A stretch of DNA of 64,000 bases from Panopea generosa (Eukaryota; Mollusca; Bivalvia; Adapedonta; Hiatellidae): NCBI GenBank assembly GCA_029582155.1, contig CM055896.1, positions 31,370,609 to 31,434,608 on the forward strand, in the 5' to 3' direction. Under the pieces are notes generated by a model that searched no databases, was not told the DNA's origin, and saw only the letters and a program-made list of their open reading frames with translations. Positions 34,570 to 46,059 of this stretch are shown one piece after another; position 1 is the first letter of the stretch; every line of letters starts with the position of its first letter. Position numbers and translations under genes: made by a program.

Positions 34570-34794
34570 GTAATTTTGAAAGCTATAAAGTAACGGTCGA
34601 AGGCGCAACCACGAAAGCCATGGGAGAAAAACATTATACCAACCAACAACCATGTTATGCTACATATGGCTGGAATCCTCCTAATCATATAATCAACGTG
34701 ACATGTAATCAACCTTTGTTGAACAATCAAGTCAGGATCACGCTAGATGGCACTGATACACAACTCGTCATATGTGATATTAGAGTTTATGGAG
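34570..34794 (+). CDS. Second half of F5/8-type (fucolectin-like) domain
   Basis: The acceptor is ATGCTTTCAG and the donor GGAG/GTAATA; 225 nt, phase 1-1. It encodes NFESYKVTVEGA, YTNQQPCYATYGWNPPNHII, VTCNQPLLNNQVRITLDGTD and QLVICDIRVYGG. The C..PP..I.V.C..P..GN/NQV.I.L ... L.ICDI.VYG arrangement is the conserved C-terminal half of fucolectin-type F5/8 domains with its Cys pair. Together with the exon at 31,149 it completes one lectin-like domain. The open phase-1 donor implies at least one more exon; a transmembrane exon like the one at 616-733 would fit, but none was found within the next 28 kb. Confidence 0.85.
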
Positions 34795-34799
34795 GTAAT

Positions 34800-37280
34800 A
34801 CATATCGTGTACTAAACGAAATGATTCGTTTTACAGTTTTACCTTTAAAGTATATATGTGTCGCCGGTGTTTGTATTATTTATATAATCTGATAAATTGT
34901 TATAGACTGTAATCAATTCACTTCAAATTAATTACTCTTCATACAATGCTTTCTCAAAGTCATTTTAGTATTCATATTCATTGTCAGTTGGTTCAACTGA
35001 AATTCAAATTCATACTAATTATTCATTTCTCAATGCTTTATCTTCACTATTATTTTCTCTATTTTTACCAATCTCGATGTAAATTACAACTGCCTACTTT
35101 CAACATAATTATAAATTATCTCAACCACAATGCAATATAATATACAATCATTTTTTGATTATAACTAACTAAAAAACTACAGCTACGCACTATGGAAGGG
35201 TATAACCGTCATAACTCTAAGTTTTCAATTTGTCGTTTGTTTTTTGTGCAATGGGTGTAAATGTTTCTTTCTTCTTTGTTCTTTGTAGGAAATGAAATAT
35301 TTCACCTTTGTAACTTTGCTATTTGTCCGATATGTCAGCTTGAACCCACGATTCCAAACACGATGCGCTAACCAACAGAGCTAATTATCCGATAGCTATA
35401 CTATAGCTTACAATTACTATAGTATAAATGAATCGCCTCAGTATACACAAAACACACGTCAGGGGCAATAACCTAAACGCGACGCCTTGCAAGTTTTATT
35501 TCATATTGAGTTTGAAAGTAATACCAGTCAAACTTAATAAAGGAGGATATGTTTGGGACTCGTTATACTAAATCACAATATTAATTATCTGAGAGTTTAT
35601 CAGTCCTTGTTCCAGCGACGAAAGATCCCTGGTTCTGGTGTTCCTACATTATATCTTGACAATAATGATGGGTGATTGGTAATGAGCCCCTGTGATCACT
35701 ATTTTTTTAGAATATCCCAAGTAAACATCTACCAAACACAAGCTCCTTCGTTGATGTTGAATCTATCGGTGAAAGATGTCAATCGTGATGTGTATAGAAC
35801 AATGAATGAAGAATTTTAGAAAAAAGTTTGGCGACATTGTCGCCGCTGGTAACTCAATCATTGTATATGTCGGTGGTAGGCTTGGGTGACAATATAAATA
35901 GAATGAGGGGTTCTTATCTTCATTTATTCAATGCATCTAAATCTGATCACTCACTCTCTCTCTCTTTCTCTCTCTGATTTGATCTGCAATACAAATACTA
36001 CATTCAATCAATAACAATATATACATATTAAAACATTATATTATACATGCTATGTTGTGTAATGAGCATATCAAAAAATGTAAACAATGCTGATATTTAC
36101 AATAATATCCTATTCAATTATAATGTAATAAGTAGTTTGATACAATAATTGAAACATATAACACGTATGAAAATAAATGGTTATTACCTGTAGATATATT
36201 TACATATTGGCACATGTATATATCCTGATGAAATGATTTGTTATTCTACACATAACTTGTTTAATATCCAGTATGGCTGACAATATGTACCGTGCAGTGA
36301 TGTTACAACTGAGCGGGTTAATTGGGGTTGGGAGTAACTTAATAATATAATAAATTTAGTAAACTACACTAATTAACAAACCACTTACTTATAATATAAC
36401 AATATAACATAGGTCTTGATAAAAAAATGTTAGAAGAAGAGGAACTAAAACACAATGCAAGTGCCCCATTCAAGTGAAATCCTGATGACGGTCCTGACAC
36501 TGTTACATGTTGTATTGTCAGTTTTAAGATTTCCAATTTAATAATTAAACGCTTATTTTCACAAATAATGAACATTAAGAGCATGTGTACAATCAACCAC
36601 TATTACAAAGTATAAACGGCAGCCAATTCAACCTGGCATTAAGTATTTCTTTATATATTTAGGAAAAGTATCAGTTATATGTACTACCAAAAATGAAAGT
36701 GATAATTAGTGAAAAAGAAACTAACACTATGACAAAGTATCGATGATCGGATTTCAATACAATATTAAATCATATTAAATCACCAAATATCACAAACCAA
36801 AGACATATAAACAATTAGGTAACTGGATAAACAGTGGCCAATTTGTAAAAAAACATGTACAGAAAATGTATTCAATTAGATTGTAATAAAAGCAACACAG
36901 TTTAGATAATTACAAGAACTGTTAAAACATTTCGTTAGCAATTATATTGTAAACCGTTAACAATAGAGGTACATAGAGTATCCTAATCCCCCTTCCAACA
37001 TTCACAACATATGGCAATGCTATTTTGGTTTCCATATTGCACATATCAGTCGCAGGGTGAATAGAATCGATCACCCCAGGTTTTATGACGCTAGGGTTTT
37101 TGGCAGAATGTATTTAACATTAAGTCACATTATAGATAATTATCAGTTAATTAGGGGGGGGGGGGGGGGGGGGTACTTTGGTTCCTCCCATAGAAATAAA
37201 ATGTATCAATCGTGTTAAAAGTAAGCTTTCAAATTCCCTTGATAAGAATATAAAAGTATACTCTATGTTTTCTATCATTT
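34800..37280. other. Non-coding; tRNA-like head, (TC)n and G20 tract
   Basis: An antisense tRNA-like SINE head lies at about 35,325-35,400 (on the - strand TAGCTCTGTTGGTTAGCGC followed by GGGTTCAAG). A (CT)n run is at about 35,945-35,978, and 20 consecutive G at 37,154-37,173. No exon recognised. Confidence 0.5.
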
Positions 37281-37287
37281 TATAAAA

Positions 37288-37422
37288 CAAACAAAAAATA
37301 CCGGATACTGTCGATATATTACGAAAGTATCGACGAGTATCGCTCGTTAATTTCCGGCAATTCCCGAGAGCGATTAGCTGATGAAATATTGATTTTAACA
37401 GACGATCCGCGCAAAGAGTAAT
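37288..37422 (+). repeat. ~130-bp direct repeat, left copy (LTR-like)
   Basis: It shares ACTGTCGATATRTTACGAAA, TATCGCTCGTT, AGCGATTA and GATCCGCGCA, in order, with 42,231-42,361 at roughly 80 per cent identity by eye. It lies on the same strand, about 4.9 kb from its partner, with Gag-like coding relics between. Confidence 0.6.
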
Positions 37423-37849
37423 GGATTTACAAGTATAACATAACGTTTTTGGATATCAGCGCCATTGCGATTCTTTTCTCTCAAATTCCTTATCTTAATG
37501 AATTGTTTAAATCAAATGAAGTAAACACTATTTACGACATGGCTTTAAATTTTATTTTATTTCATCCTATGACATACAATATATATCAAACATTTGACAT
37601 TTGAAAGTGAAGTGAAGCTGAGTTGACCTCAGTGGTCATTCAACAAAACAAACAGATAGATAAAATGTATTTGGTTGAACTGAAATGTTAATATAGTATA
37701 TGACATAAAGAGGACTGAGACTTGCTACATGTAGAAGATAACTAGGAAGGAAAAATAATTGAAAGAAATGAAATATAAGGATCAGTTAGATTAAGAGACA
37801 AGAAGCAGCACAGTTGAGAGAGATATAAAGAGAAAAGATCAGAAATCAT

Positions 37850-38810
37850 AATGAATCGACAACAAGTTTAACAGGAAAAAGAAAAACTTAAGAAAATGAA
37901 GGAAGAAATGAAAATGAAACGATTAGAAATTATGGAACAAAGAGAATAATCTGTAAGAATAAACAGTAGATTTAGCCTTGTACATGTGATGTCACAGTTA
38001 AAGACAGAGTTACTAGAAACACGATGTGAAGTTATAAGTAAAGAAAGTATAAGCGAAAAAGACAGCTTACAAAGGAGAGCATATGGAAATCACTTAGAAA
38101 AAAACTTTCCAGACATAAGCATTATAGACAATTCTATAGAAAATAAAGCATTTATAAACTGTAATCAGATAGAGCATGGAGATAATGTTTTAGATAAAAG
38201 TGTGAGGTTGGATAAAAATGTAGGAAACTCGATGTTAGAAAAGAAATGAATACATATTAACGATTTCTAGAAGATCAAACCTTTGATATTGGACATGCAA
38301 CGAGCGCAAAGAGATGCATTGACAGTAGTGATATCAGTGAAAGCACATAAACTAGAGAACTGAAGTGGCTTGAGTTAAAATTGAAAGAAGCTGATGAGTA
38401 AAGATATAAAACAGGTAATACTAAGGACAGTATTATACATGAGTAGAGAAGGATAGTGACACATTGCATATAGACAGTTAAAAAACAAAGAGGGTTACAG
38501 TGTTTTGATCGGAAGCGGAGAGTAAATGCTGAAATAGAGGAAAGACATATAGACAGTTATTCTATAGATAGACACATGGTGTATCAGAATAATTGTGCAG
38601 GTAGTAAAGAAGAGGAAAAAGAAATAGATCAATTAGGACAAAAATATAATGAACTTGAGAGTGAAAGTGATAAAGAAAGTGAAACGAAAAGAAAGATCAA
38701 AATGTTGAAAGAACATAAACACATGGAAGATTTGCTTGAAAAACAGAGAACGTAAAAGATATTGATGGATAAAATGGCAATGTCGGTAAAACAGGAAAAT
38801 AAACAAAGGG
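37850..38810 (+). pseudogene. Charged, coiled-coil-like coding relic (possible Gag N-terminus)
   Basis: Purine-rich sequence translates into Lys/Glu-rich helical segments (KEKLKKMKEEMKMKRLEIME, an 87-codon open frame from 37,986, and KEEEKEIDQLGQKYNELESE near 38,620). Stops break it into pieces. The bias toward charged heptad-like sequence on one strand over about 900 bp suggests a former coiled-coil protein. Its place between the direct repeats and upstream of the Gag-like block at 41.5 kb suggests the N-terminal part of that Gag; the link is inference. Confidence 0.35.
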
Positions 38811-38949
38811 ATTGATTGGTATCAATTCATATAAACAACAACAAGGGAATACAATACATAAACAAAAACATAATACATGTACACACAGTTGAACGGCAAT
38901 CAAATGTATACAACACAGACAAAGATATAACTTTCGAAATTTCAATAAT

Positions 38950-41530
38950 TAATTATAAACAAACGAAATAAATTAATGATATGTCCATTGAAAGTGCAAA
39001 ACATATTGACATTTTTAGAAGAATATTGCCATATGTATCCCAATGACTGATATGAAACAAACATTAGAGCACACACTATATAGGTACTGAAAGTGGTATT
39101 AGTTCCAAATAATGTCTTCCAAAAAACAAAATGTACATTAAAGTTAAATGAAGAGATCGCATTATTTGATATTATATGATTATATATGTTTATTTTTTCA
39201 TAAACAAGTGCTACGAATATTCAATAGCAGAAATGGTGCATTATGATTTGTTTAAGATTAGCAACAGCTATATAGAGGATAAAAATCACGTTGAATACAA
39301 ACAATGAATATATAATACAATATTTAAAATTAGGATATTATATTTATTCTGATTTTCCCTGCCAATACGAGATAACGACGAGTTCAGCAACAAAGTGACA
39401 AAACACAATAGACGAAGCATTGTGTGTGTTATCTTCATAAAAGTATATCAATGCTTCAGTCATATGCTGCAAATGTCTAAATGTAATTTTTGAAATAGCA
39501 ACCGCTTGTTTGTCTCTCATTTTTAAAGAAGGATAATCAAAAACTAATTATATTATTTGATTAAATGCATCCATGTTACAAAGTTTATCGTATATGTATA
39601 ACCACATACTTTGTGTATTTAAAATAATAAAGTATGTTAGAGGGAGTTATTTGACGAACAGAACAAATTAAATGTTCAGCTACAGTTTCTGTAATGAGAC
39701 AGCACTTCGGACAAACAGTTTGATATTTGTGGGCAAATAATTTACCAATTATAAAGTGACAGTTCTACAGTATAGTAGATAATTGCGATATATTTGCGAG
39801 AAATACTAAAAAACTGTTTGGTACGATTTATTTTTGTATATTGAGAAACTTATTGAGACTGTCGTCTTGAATCAGTCTTGTTCTTAAATCAAATGTGGCT
39901 GATTTATGTATACTCGAGTCTTTTTTCAATTGTCTGAACGAGGGAAGGAAGCAGTAGAAATGTATTCCGTTAGGACATCGGTCAATTTGTATTTTCCTAC
40001 AATACGGTAGATATCGGGCATGAAACCCTGTGATTGACGTGGATGAGACATGAATTGTATATACAATAATTGTGTATATCCTTAAGCGTTTATCAATGCT
40101 ATATGACAAAACATCAAGAGCCTCCGCTTATCAATTTCATACTCAATTCGTGTAAGGCCAATTAGTGTTAGCGCGACGTCACTGCGAGTTTGTTTCGGTA
40201 AATATATATTTAATACATTGAACATGTACTAGTTCTAGCGATTTAAGTTGAGTGTCCATAATGGGGTTTTATATTTTGCAGCCGTACAAAGCTCGTGAGA
40301 GGACAACCGGTTGATATAAACGTCTAACCGCTATTGGATGTAAACCATTTTGATGGCTGCTACAGTCGGCTAATCCAAAATATGGTTTACGTAATTAAGT
40401 GCACGCGTCTTTAATGTTTTCATTCAGACACATTTCTTTACTACCTGAAATGCCTAGATCTACAGATTTATCATATTCCATGACAGTACTTTGGCCTTAA
40501 CGCCATTGTCTTCAGTTATTCTGTGACTAAGAAATACATTCATTTAAATCGAAATAACATTTATTTGCATTATAAGTATATCGTTTTCGTATAGAGTTAG
40601 TATGATATATTGACATAAGTTTTTTAAGCCGTTTTTATCAGCCGTTCTTAGTCAATGAACTAAGCACCAACTCGTCTGCCGATGTTGGGCAACTGTAACC
40701 CGTATCATTTATTTCTGACCGTAATAGGCTTGATCTACCTCACATATATTAAATAGATCATTTATGAAGAGTAGATAGAAGTACAGGCGCATTACTTGAC
40801 CTTGCCAAGTTCACTGTATAATTGGGAACCAATCCGAAGACCGAAGAATGACATTGTTTTATATAATCTAACCCTATTTACCAATTGCAGAACTCATTAT
40901 TGACCATTTCTGCCGATGTATAAAGGTCTTGTTCTAGGCTAGACAGATACGTTTGACCAAAGCGCGGTGGTCTTCACGGAATTTGTTCGTTTTTTTTTCA
41001 TGCCTTATTGTATCTATAACTAAGGGATTGATTATTACGAGGGCGATTTTCATATAACCATTGTACCCTTTTATAATTCATTTCATTATATAAATGAATT
41101 CAGTATGGTTCAATAAATGGTTTGAATTTTAATCTTGCAATGTATCTATTCGTCACATTATTCACTAAATTAACGCTGTATTCAAGGTGTCAACGTCGCC
41201 GGACGTATATATGTGTAATGAAAGCAAATCGTTTCGCATTATGTTGGCATTTAAAAAAATGCAGTAATATTTTTTTTGTCCTGCTTCTCTTTATGCCAAT
41301 TTATATTGATATAAGTTTCACTTGAATGAATATTATTTTCAATTTTACATTCTATTTTACAAACACTTAGACAACTACCATCTAAAATTTGACGTGACTT
41401 TAACTTGATTCAATTAATATGTGATTTCTGTCACTATTATATGGCACATTACTAAATTCTGGCTGAGTCATGAATATGTGTTATTGACGAAGCCTGGAAG
41501 ACTTGGTTAATGTAGTAAAGATTTTAAAAT
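38950..41530. other. Non-coding; nothing recognised
   Basis: AT-rich sequence separating the two Gag-like relics. No RT, protease or integrase motif and no splice-bounded exon was found. It may be an insertion into the element. Confidence 0.4.
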
Positions 41531-41540
41531 TTAATCAATA

Positions 41541-41850
41541 GGCGAAAAGTAAAGAGATCGTAAAACAAAGGTTTGAAGAATATAGTGATAAGAAATCTCA
41601 AATATTTAGACCAAATGTACCAAAGGTAAACGGGAACCAGTTTGAAGAATGGGAATTTGAAATCGGAGTCATGCTATGCTCAGGTTTGTACCATGAAAGT
41701 GTGTTTAAACAGGCCGTCAGAAATTGTTTAAGTAGTAATACAAGAACGATTCTTTTGACTACGAATATTCAAAGGCGACAACAAAAGAAATGATGAGCAA
41801 AATAAAGAACATTGTTTTAAATGTTAGTGTAATTTGATAAGGCCAAGCAA
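41541..41850 (+). pseudogene. Gag/PNMA-like capsid fragment
   Basis: The frame reads AKSKEIVKQRFEEYS, FRPNVPKVNGNQFEEWEFEI, then VMLCSGLYHESVFKQAVRNC and SSNTRTILLT before stops. The FEEWxFEV...L......QAVR..L...R.ILL pattern is that of the N-terminal capsid region in Gag proteins related to the paraneoplastic-antigen (PNMA)/Ty3-type family. The distal capsid and zinc knuckle are not recognisable. It lies just upstream of the right direct repeat. Confidence 0.5.
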
Positions 41851-42230
41851 AGAAAATATGAAAGTAGCAGTGTAATCATATAAAAGCTTTATTTTTAGAC
41901 GTTAGTAAATGTCTCGAGCAAATCATGTCCAATTTTGATTGAATGAAATCCAATTAAGTTTTGGAAATAAATCAAACAGCCAAAATGCATTAGCAAAAAG
42001 ATATCTTACTTCTTACAATTAAGTCTATATTTACTCAAGCAGATATCTGAGTAATAAAATTTCATTTCATGGGCTACATGTAATAGGACATATGAGAGCA
42101 TTGTATGAGGTAACAAGTGGATTAACAATGAGACTAGTAGGTTTGATAAATTTAGTGAATATTAGGGTATTATACAAACACTATCATCATCAATTGAATT
42201 AAGTACACATGTACCCACACAAACAGTATG

Positions 42231-42361
42231 CCGGAAACTGTCGATATGTTACGAAAGTCTCGGCGATTATCGCTCGTTTTATTCCGGATATTTCCGATAG
42301 CGATTACCTTTAGCAGACGAGATATATTTTTTTAAGCAGATGATCCGCGCAGTGCTATGGG
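42231..42361 (+). repeat. ~130-bp direct repeat, right copy (LTR-like)
   Basis: Partner of 37,288-37,422; it starts TGCCGGAAACTGTCGATATG and ends near GATCCGCGCAGTGCTATGG. No polypurine tract is obvious before it, so the LTR interpretation is unproven. Confidence 0.6.
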
Positions 42362-42421
42362 TATTCACCATTCACAGCTTATCGACGGTTTCCGTATACA
42401 TCTCTATCTCGTCTTTTATAA

Positions 42422-42899
42422 GGTCAGCTACCACCATTGCGTCTACCACCATTGCGTTTTCCATAGACTTACATTATAACGTTTGACCAAATTTTCACAT
42501 TTTTTAACATTGGCGGACCAAAAAGTCCTATATCATATTAAAGTACTGTCCTAGACTCAAATAAAAATGTCCCCAAAAATGGGGTCAAAAGTACCACTTT
42601 GTAACACTTTTTGCCTTCTGAAGTATGGTACCCACACTTTCAGCATGAAAAAAAAGTAAATTTCACCAATTTTACTTTCCATGCAGTTTCCTTGATAAAA
42701 TGAATTAAGTCAGTCACAGAAACATAATTCTAATTTTTTATTGACACAAACATAATAAACTTATATTTTATTGTGATCATTTGCCAGTTTCACATTTTCA
42801 TCCAACCAGAATTAAGCTTACTATAAAAATATACGCCCTGAACATCCTTATACTTTTTTCAGCCAATCAGAGAGCTCGTCTCAATGGTGGTAGCTGACC
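42422..42899. mobile_element. MITE with perfect 18-bp terminal inverted repeats
   Basis: The left end GGTCAGCTACCACCATTG and the right end CAATGGTGGTAGCTGACC are exact reverse complements. ATAA flanks both sides (42,418-42,421 and 42,900-42,903), fitting a 4-bp target duplication. The 478-bp interior has no open frame. ACCACCATTGCG is partially repeated inside the left end. The superfamily cannot be named from the ends alone. Confidence 0.75.
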
Positions 42900-42955
42900 A
42901 TAAGTTTATTCTGTTCAATCACGCGAAAACTCTTGGTGCCCAGAAGAAATTTGCA

Positions 42956-43488
42956 GCAGCAGTAGTAGTAGTAGTAGTAGTAGTAGTAACAGCAGCAGCA
43001 GCAGTAGAAGTAGTAGAAGTAGTAGTAGTATATTAAAAGCAGCAGCAGCAGTATTATGAGTAGTAGTAGTAGCAGTATTAACAACAGAAGCAGCAACAGC
43101 AACATCAGCAGCAGTAGTAGTAGTATTAACAGCAGCAGCAGAAGCAGCAGCAGTAGTAGTAGTATTAACAGCAGCAGCAGAAGCAGCAGTAGTAGTAGTA
43201 GTTGTTGTAGTTTTAACAGCAGTAGCAGTAGTAGTAGTAGTGGTAGTCGTAGAAGTAGTAGTATCAACAGCAGCAGTAGCAGCAATAGTAGTAGTAGTAG
43301 TAATAGAAGTAGTATTAACAGAAGCAGCAGCAGTAGTAGTAGTAGTAGTAGTAGAAGTATTAACAGCACCAGCAGCAGCAGCAGTAGTAGTAGTAGTAGT
43401 AGTAACAGCAGCAGCAGTAGAAGTAGAAGTAGTAGTAGTAGTATTATCAGCAGCAGCACGTCTGTAGTAGTAGTAATAGTAGTATTAA

Positions 43489-43520
<32 letters not shown>

Positions 43521-43854
43521 ATAGTAGTATTAATAGCAGCAGCCGCAGCAGCAGCAGCTGTAGTAGCAGTAGTAGTAGTAATATTAACAGCAGCAGCAGC
43601 AGCAGTAGTAGTAATAGTAGTAGAAGTAATATTAACAGCAGCAGCAGCAGAAGTAGTAGCAGCAGTAGTAGTAGTAGTAGTAACAGCAGCAGCAGTATCA
43701 ATAGTAGTAGTATTAACAGCAGCAGCAGCAGCAGCAGCAGCAGTAGAAGTAGTAGTAGTAGTATTAACAGCAGCAGAAATAGCAGCAGCAGTAGTATTAG
43801 TAGTAGTAGAAGTAGTAGTGTTGGTGATAGTAATAGTAGTAGTAGTAGTAGTAA

Positions 43855-43906
<52 letters not shown>

Positions 43907-43930
43907 TGTGGTAGTAGTTGTAAAGTATGT
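42956..43930. repeat. Long composite AGT/AGC trinucleotide microsatellite
   Basis: About 970 bp consists almost entirely of AGT and AGC triplets in alternating blocks, with AAC, AGA and ATT interruptions, ending in a purer AGT run (about 43,850-43,915). It gives poly-Ser, poly-Val/Ala and poly-Leu frames on both strands, which are artefacts of the repeat. Confidence 0.95.
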
Positions 43931-44411
43931 TTACTTTCGTTGCCCCAAAATACCTATCTTTTCAGAAAGAAATAGCAAAAATTTTAATAACGATTACATG
44001 CCGGATTACATGCCGGAACTGCATGTCTCAAAAAACTTCCGACACTATGGCGTCACGCAGCGTGAGCTAATCAGTGCCAGTGCGTTATTGTAATATCAAT
44101 GTTACCAATGACCCAGTAATCTCTGCTGGTGGGGTCATTAAAACGACAAAGACCATCAGTCTTAATTTAAAGGACATGATCATTGCCGTAAAGTGTCGAT
44201 GTTTGCCGAAGCATCAGTCGAATAGGTAATTAATATATACGAGTTATTTTAAAAAAGTGTAAAAAGAACAAGAGAGATAAAATCTTATTAAAATATAAGT
44301 ATTATCAATAGAAGCTTAATAAAAAAAAACATTGTTATATGTATCAGTACAACAATTTTTTTTTTTTTTTTTTTTGTGTTGTTTTTTTTTTTATTAAATT
44401 TATCAGTACAA

Positions 44412-44640
44412 GCCGGGCCCGATTAGCTCAGTCGGTTACGCGTCTGACTATCAATCCAGGGGTCGTGAGTTCGAATCCCCGCCCGGCAACAGTCAACGTG
44501 ATAATTGATATACGACATGGTGTCTCATTATCATTCGTCTCTCACCACTGATTCAAGTGGGAAAGTTATCAGTTACTTGCGGAGATGGGGTGTCTCGAGC
44601 TCTCGATGGCATAAAAATGACGCTAAATATTCAATCAATC
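44412..44640 (+). mobile_element. tRNA-derived SINE, best copy of the TAGCTCAGTCGG family
   Basis: The head has GCCGGGC (44,412) pairing with GCCCGGC (44,481), a TAGCTCAGTCGGTTACGCG A-box region and a GAGTTCGAATCCCC B box. The body runs through ATTGATATACGACAT, CATTCGTCTCTCACC and GGGAAAGTTATCAGTTAC, and ends CTCGATGGCATAAAAA then (CAAT)n-like. A few extra bases before TAGCTC and a poor T stem show it is a SINE head, not a functional tRNA. Relatives lie at 45.4, 45.7, 60.8 (antisense) and 62 kb. Confidence 0.8.
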
Positions 44641-44644
44641 ATTA

Positions 44645-44940
44645 ACAGTACAAATAAGGAATGATGTGTAATAGTAGTTGTAATAGAAATAGTCACAGTA
44701 TTAAACATAATTAGGACAATTATGACTGGGGGCAATATTGTCCTAGTTTATGAAGAGATTTATTATAAACTATAACTTAGGATACTGTACAGCTGTTGAC
44801 GAATTTGTTTTATTATTGGGGTTTTATATCTGTTTTAACATATTTAAAGTAAATACGGCGTATCCAGTTTTACTGGTGTAAGAAGAAACACAGAATCCGA
44901 GTAGAACAACCATACTTTCCATGGGTATCTTTATTTATAT
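44645..44940. other. Non-coding spacer
   Basis: Nothing recognised between the SINE and the second microsatellite. Confidence 0.4.
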
Positions 44941-44946
44941 TTATAC

Positions 44947-45235
<289 letters not shown>

Positions 45236-45420
45236 GTTCAGAGTAACATAGTTCTGACTGTATCACTTCACTGAGTATTGATGGGCAAATGACAATGAGC
45301 CGTAATGATGTATATAAACCATTAGGGACTGTTGCTGACCCAGCAGTGATATAATAATTTGAATTAATAGTAATCATTGTTAATGTGATTTTTTATCTTT
45401 AAATAGAGGATCTTGGATCG

Positions 45421-45700
45421 AATTGGATTAGCTCAGTCGGTAGTGCGTCTGACTATCAATCCAGGTGTCGAATTTTAAAATCCAAATATAATCAAGTCTC
45501 CATGATTGATATACGACATTGCGTTCCATTATCATTCGTCTCTTGACGCTGATTCTAGTGGGAAAGTTATCAGTTGCAGAAATGTGGTGTACTTGAGTAC
45601 TTATTAACCTGTTAATAGGCAAGAGTGGTTAGGTTGATCGATTGTCTGTTAGCCCTCGATATCATAAAAAGGATGTTACGTACTGAATCAATTAATGATT
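45421..45700 (+). mobile_element. SINE, duplicated copy 1
   Basis: It has the head ATTAGCTCAGTCGGTAGTGC, a degenerate B box, then the family body and an extra block CTTATTAACCTGTTAATAGG not present in the 44.4-kb copy. It ends CCTCGATATCATAAAAAGGA. Confidence 0.75.
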
Positions 45701-45736
45701 GACCAGGCAATGCTGATAAAAAATGTGTTTTTTTGC

Positions 45737-46015
45737 TGAACTCAGTCGGCAGTGCGTCTGACTATCAATTCAGGTGTCGAGAGTTAAAATCCAAACCTAG
45801 TCAAGTCTCCATGATGATTGATAGTACGACATTGCGTTCCATTATCATTCGTCTCTTAACGCTGATTCTAGTGGGAAAGTTATCAGTTGCAGAAATGTGG
45901 TGTACTTGAGTACTTATTAACCTGTCAGGAGGCAAGAGTGGTTAGGTTAATCGATTGTCTGTTAGCCCTCGATGGCATAAAAAGGATGCTTAGTACTGAA
46001 TCAATTAATGCTAAT
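45737..46015 (+). mobile_element. SINE, duplicated copy 2
   Basis: It is nearly identical to the 45,421 copy through head, body, the TTATTAACCTGTCAGGAGG block and tail. The two lie head-to-tail about 316 bp apart, so they arose by local duplication rather than two insertions. Confidence 0.75.
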
Positions 46016-46059
46016 AAAAATGTATTTTAACTGAGATTTGATCTAGTGTTTTTTCATGT

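Noticed and set aside
42881-43459. Open frame of 192 codons, mostly leucine, on the minus strand
   Set aside because: It is the translation of the AGT/AGC microsatellite; there is no promoter, splice context or non-repetitive domain.
43056-44093. 345-codon frame, poly-Ser then poly-Val/Ala
   Set aside because: It is the largest open frame in the window but is produced by the triplet repeat; the unique tail after 43,925 shows no recognisable protein.
44412-44487. Possible functional tRNA gene
   Set aside because: The 7-bp end pairing and B box are good, but there are extra bases before the D arm and the T stem does not pair well; the same sequence with a common 3' body recurs in other copies, so it is a SINE head.
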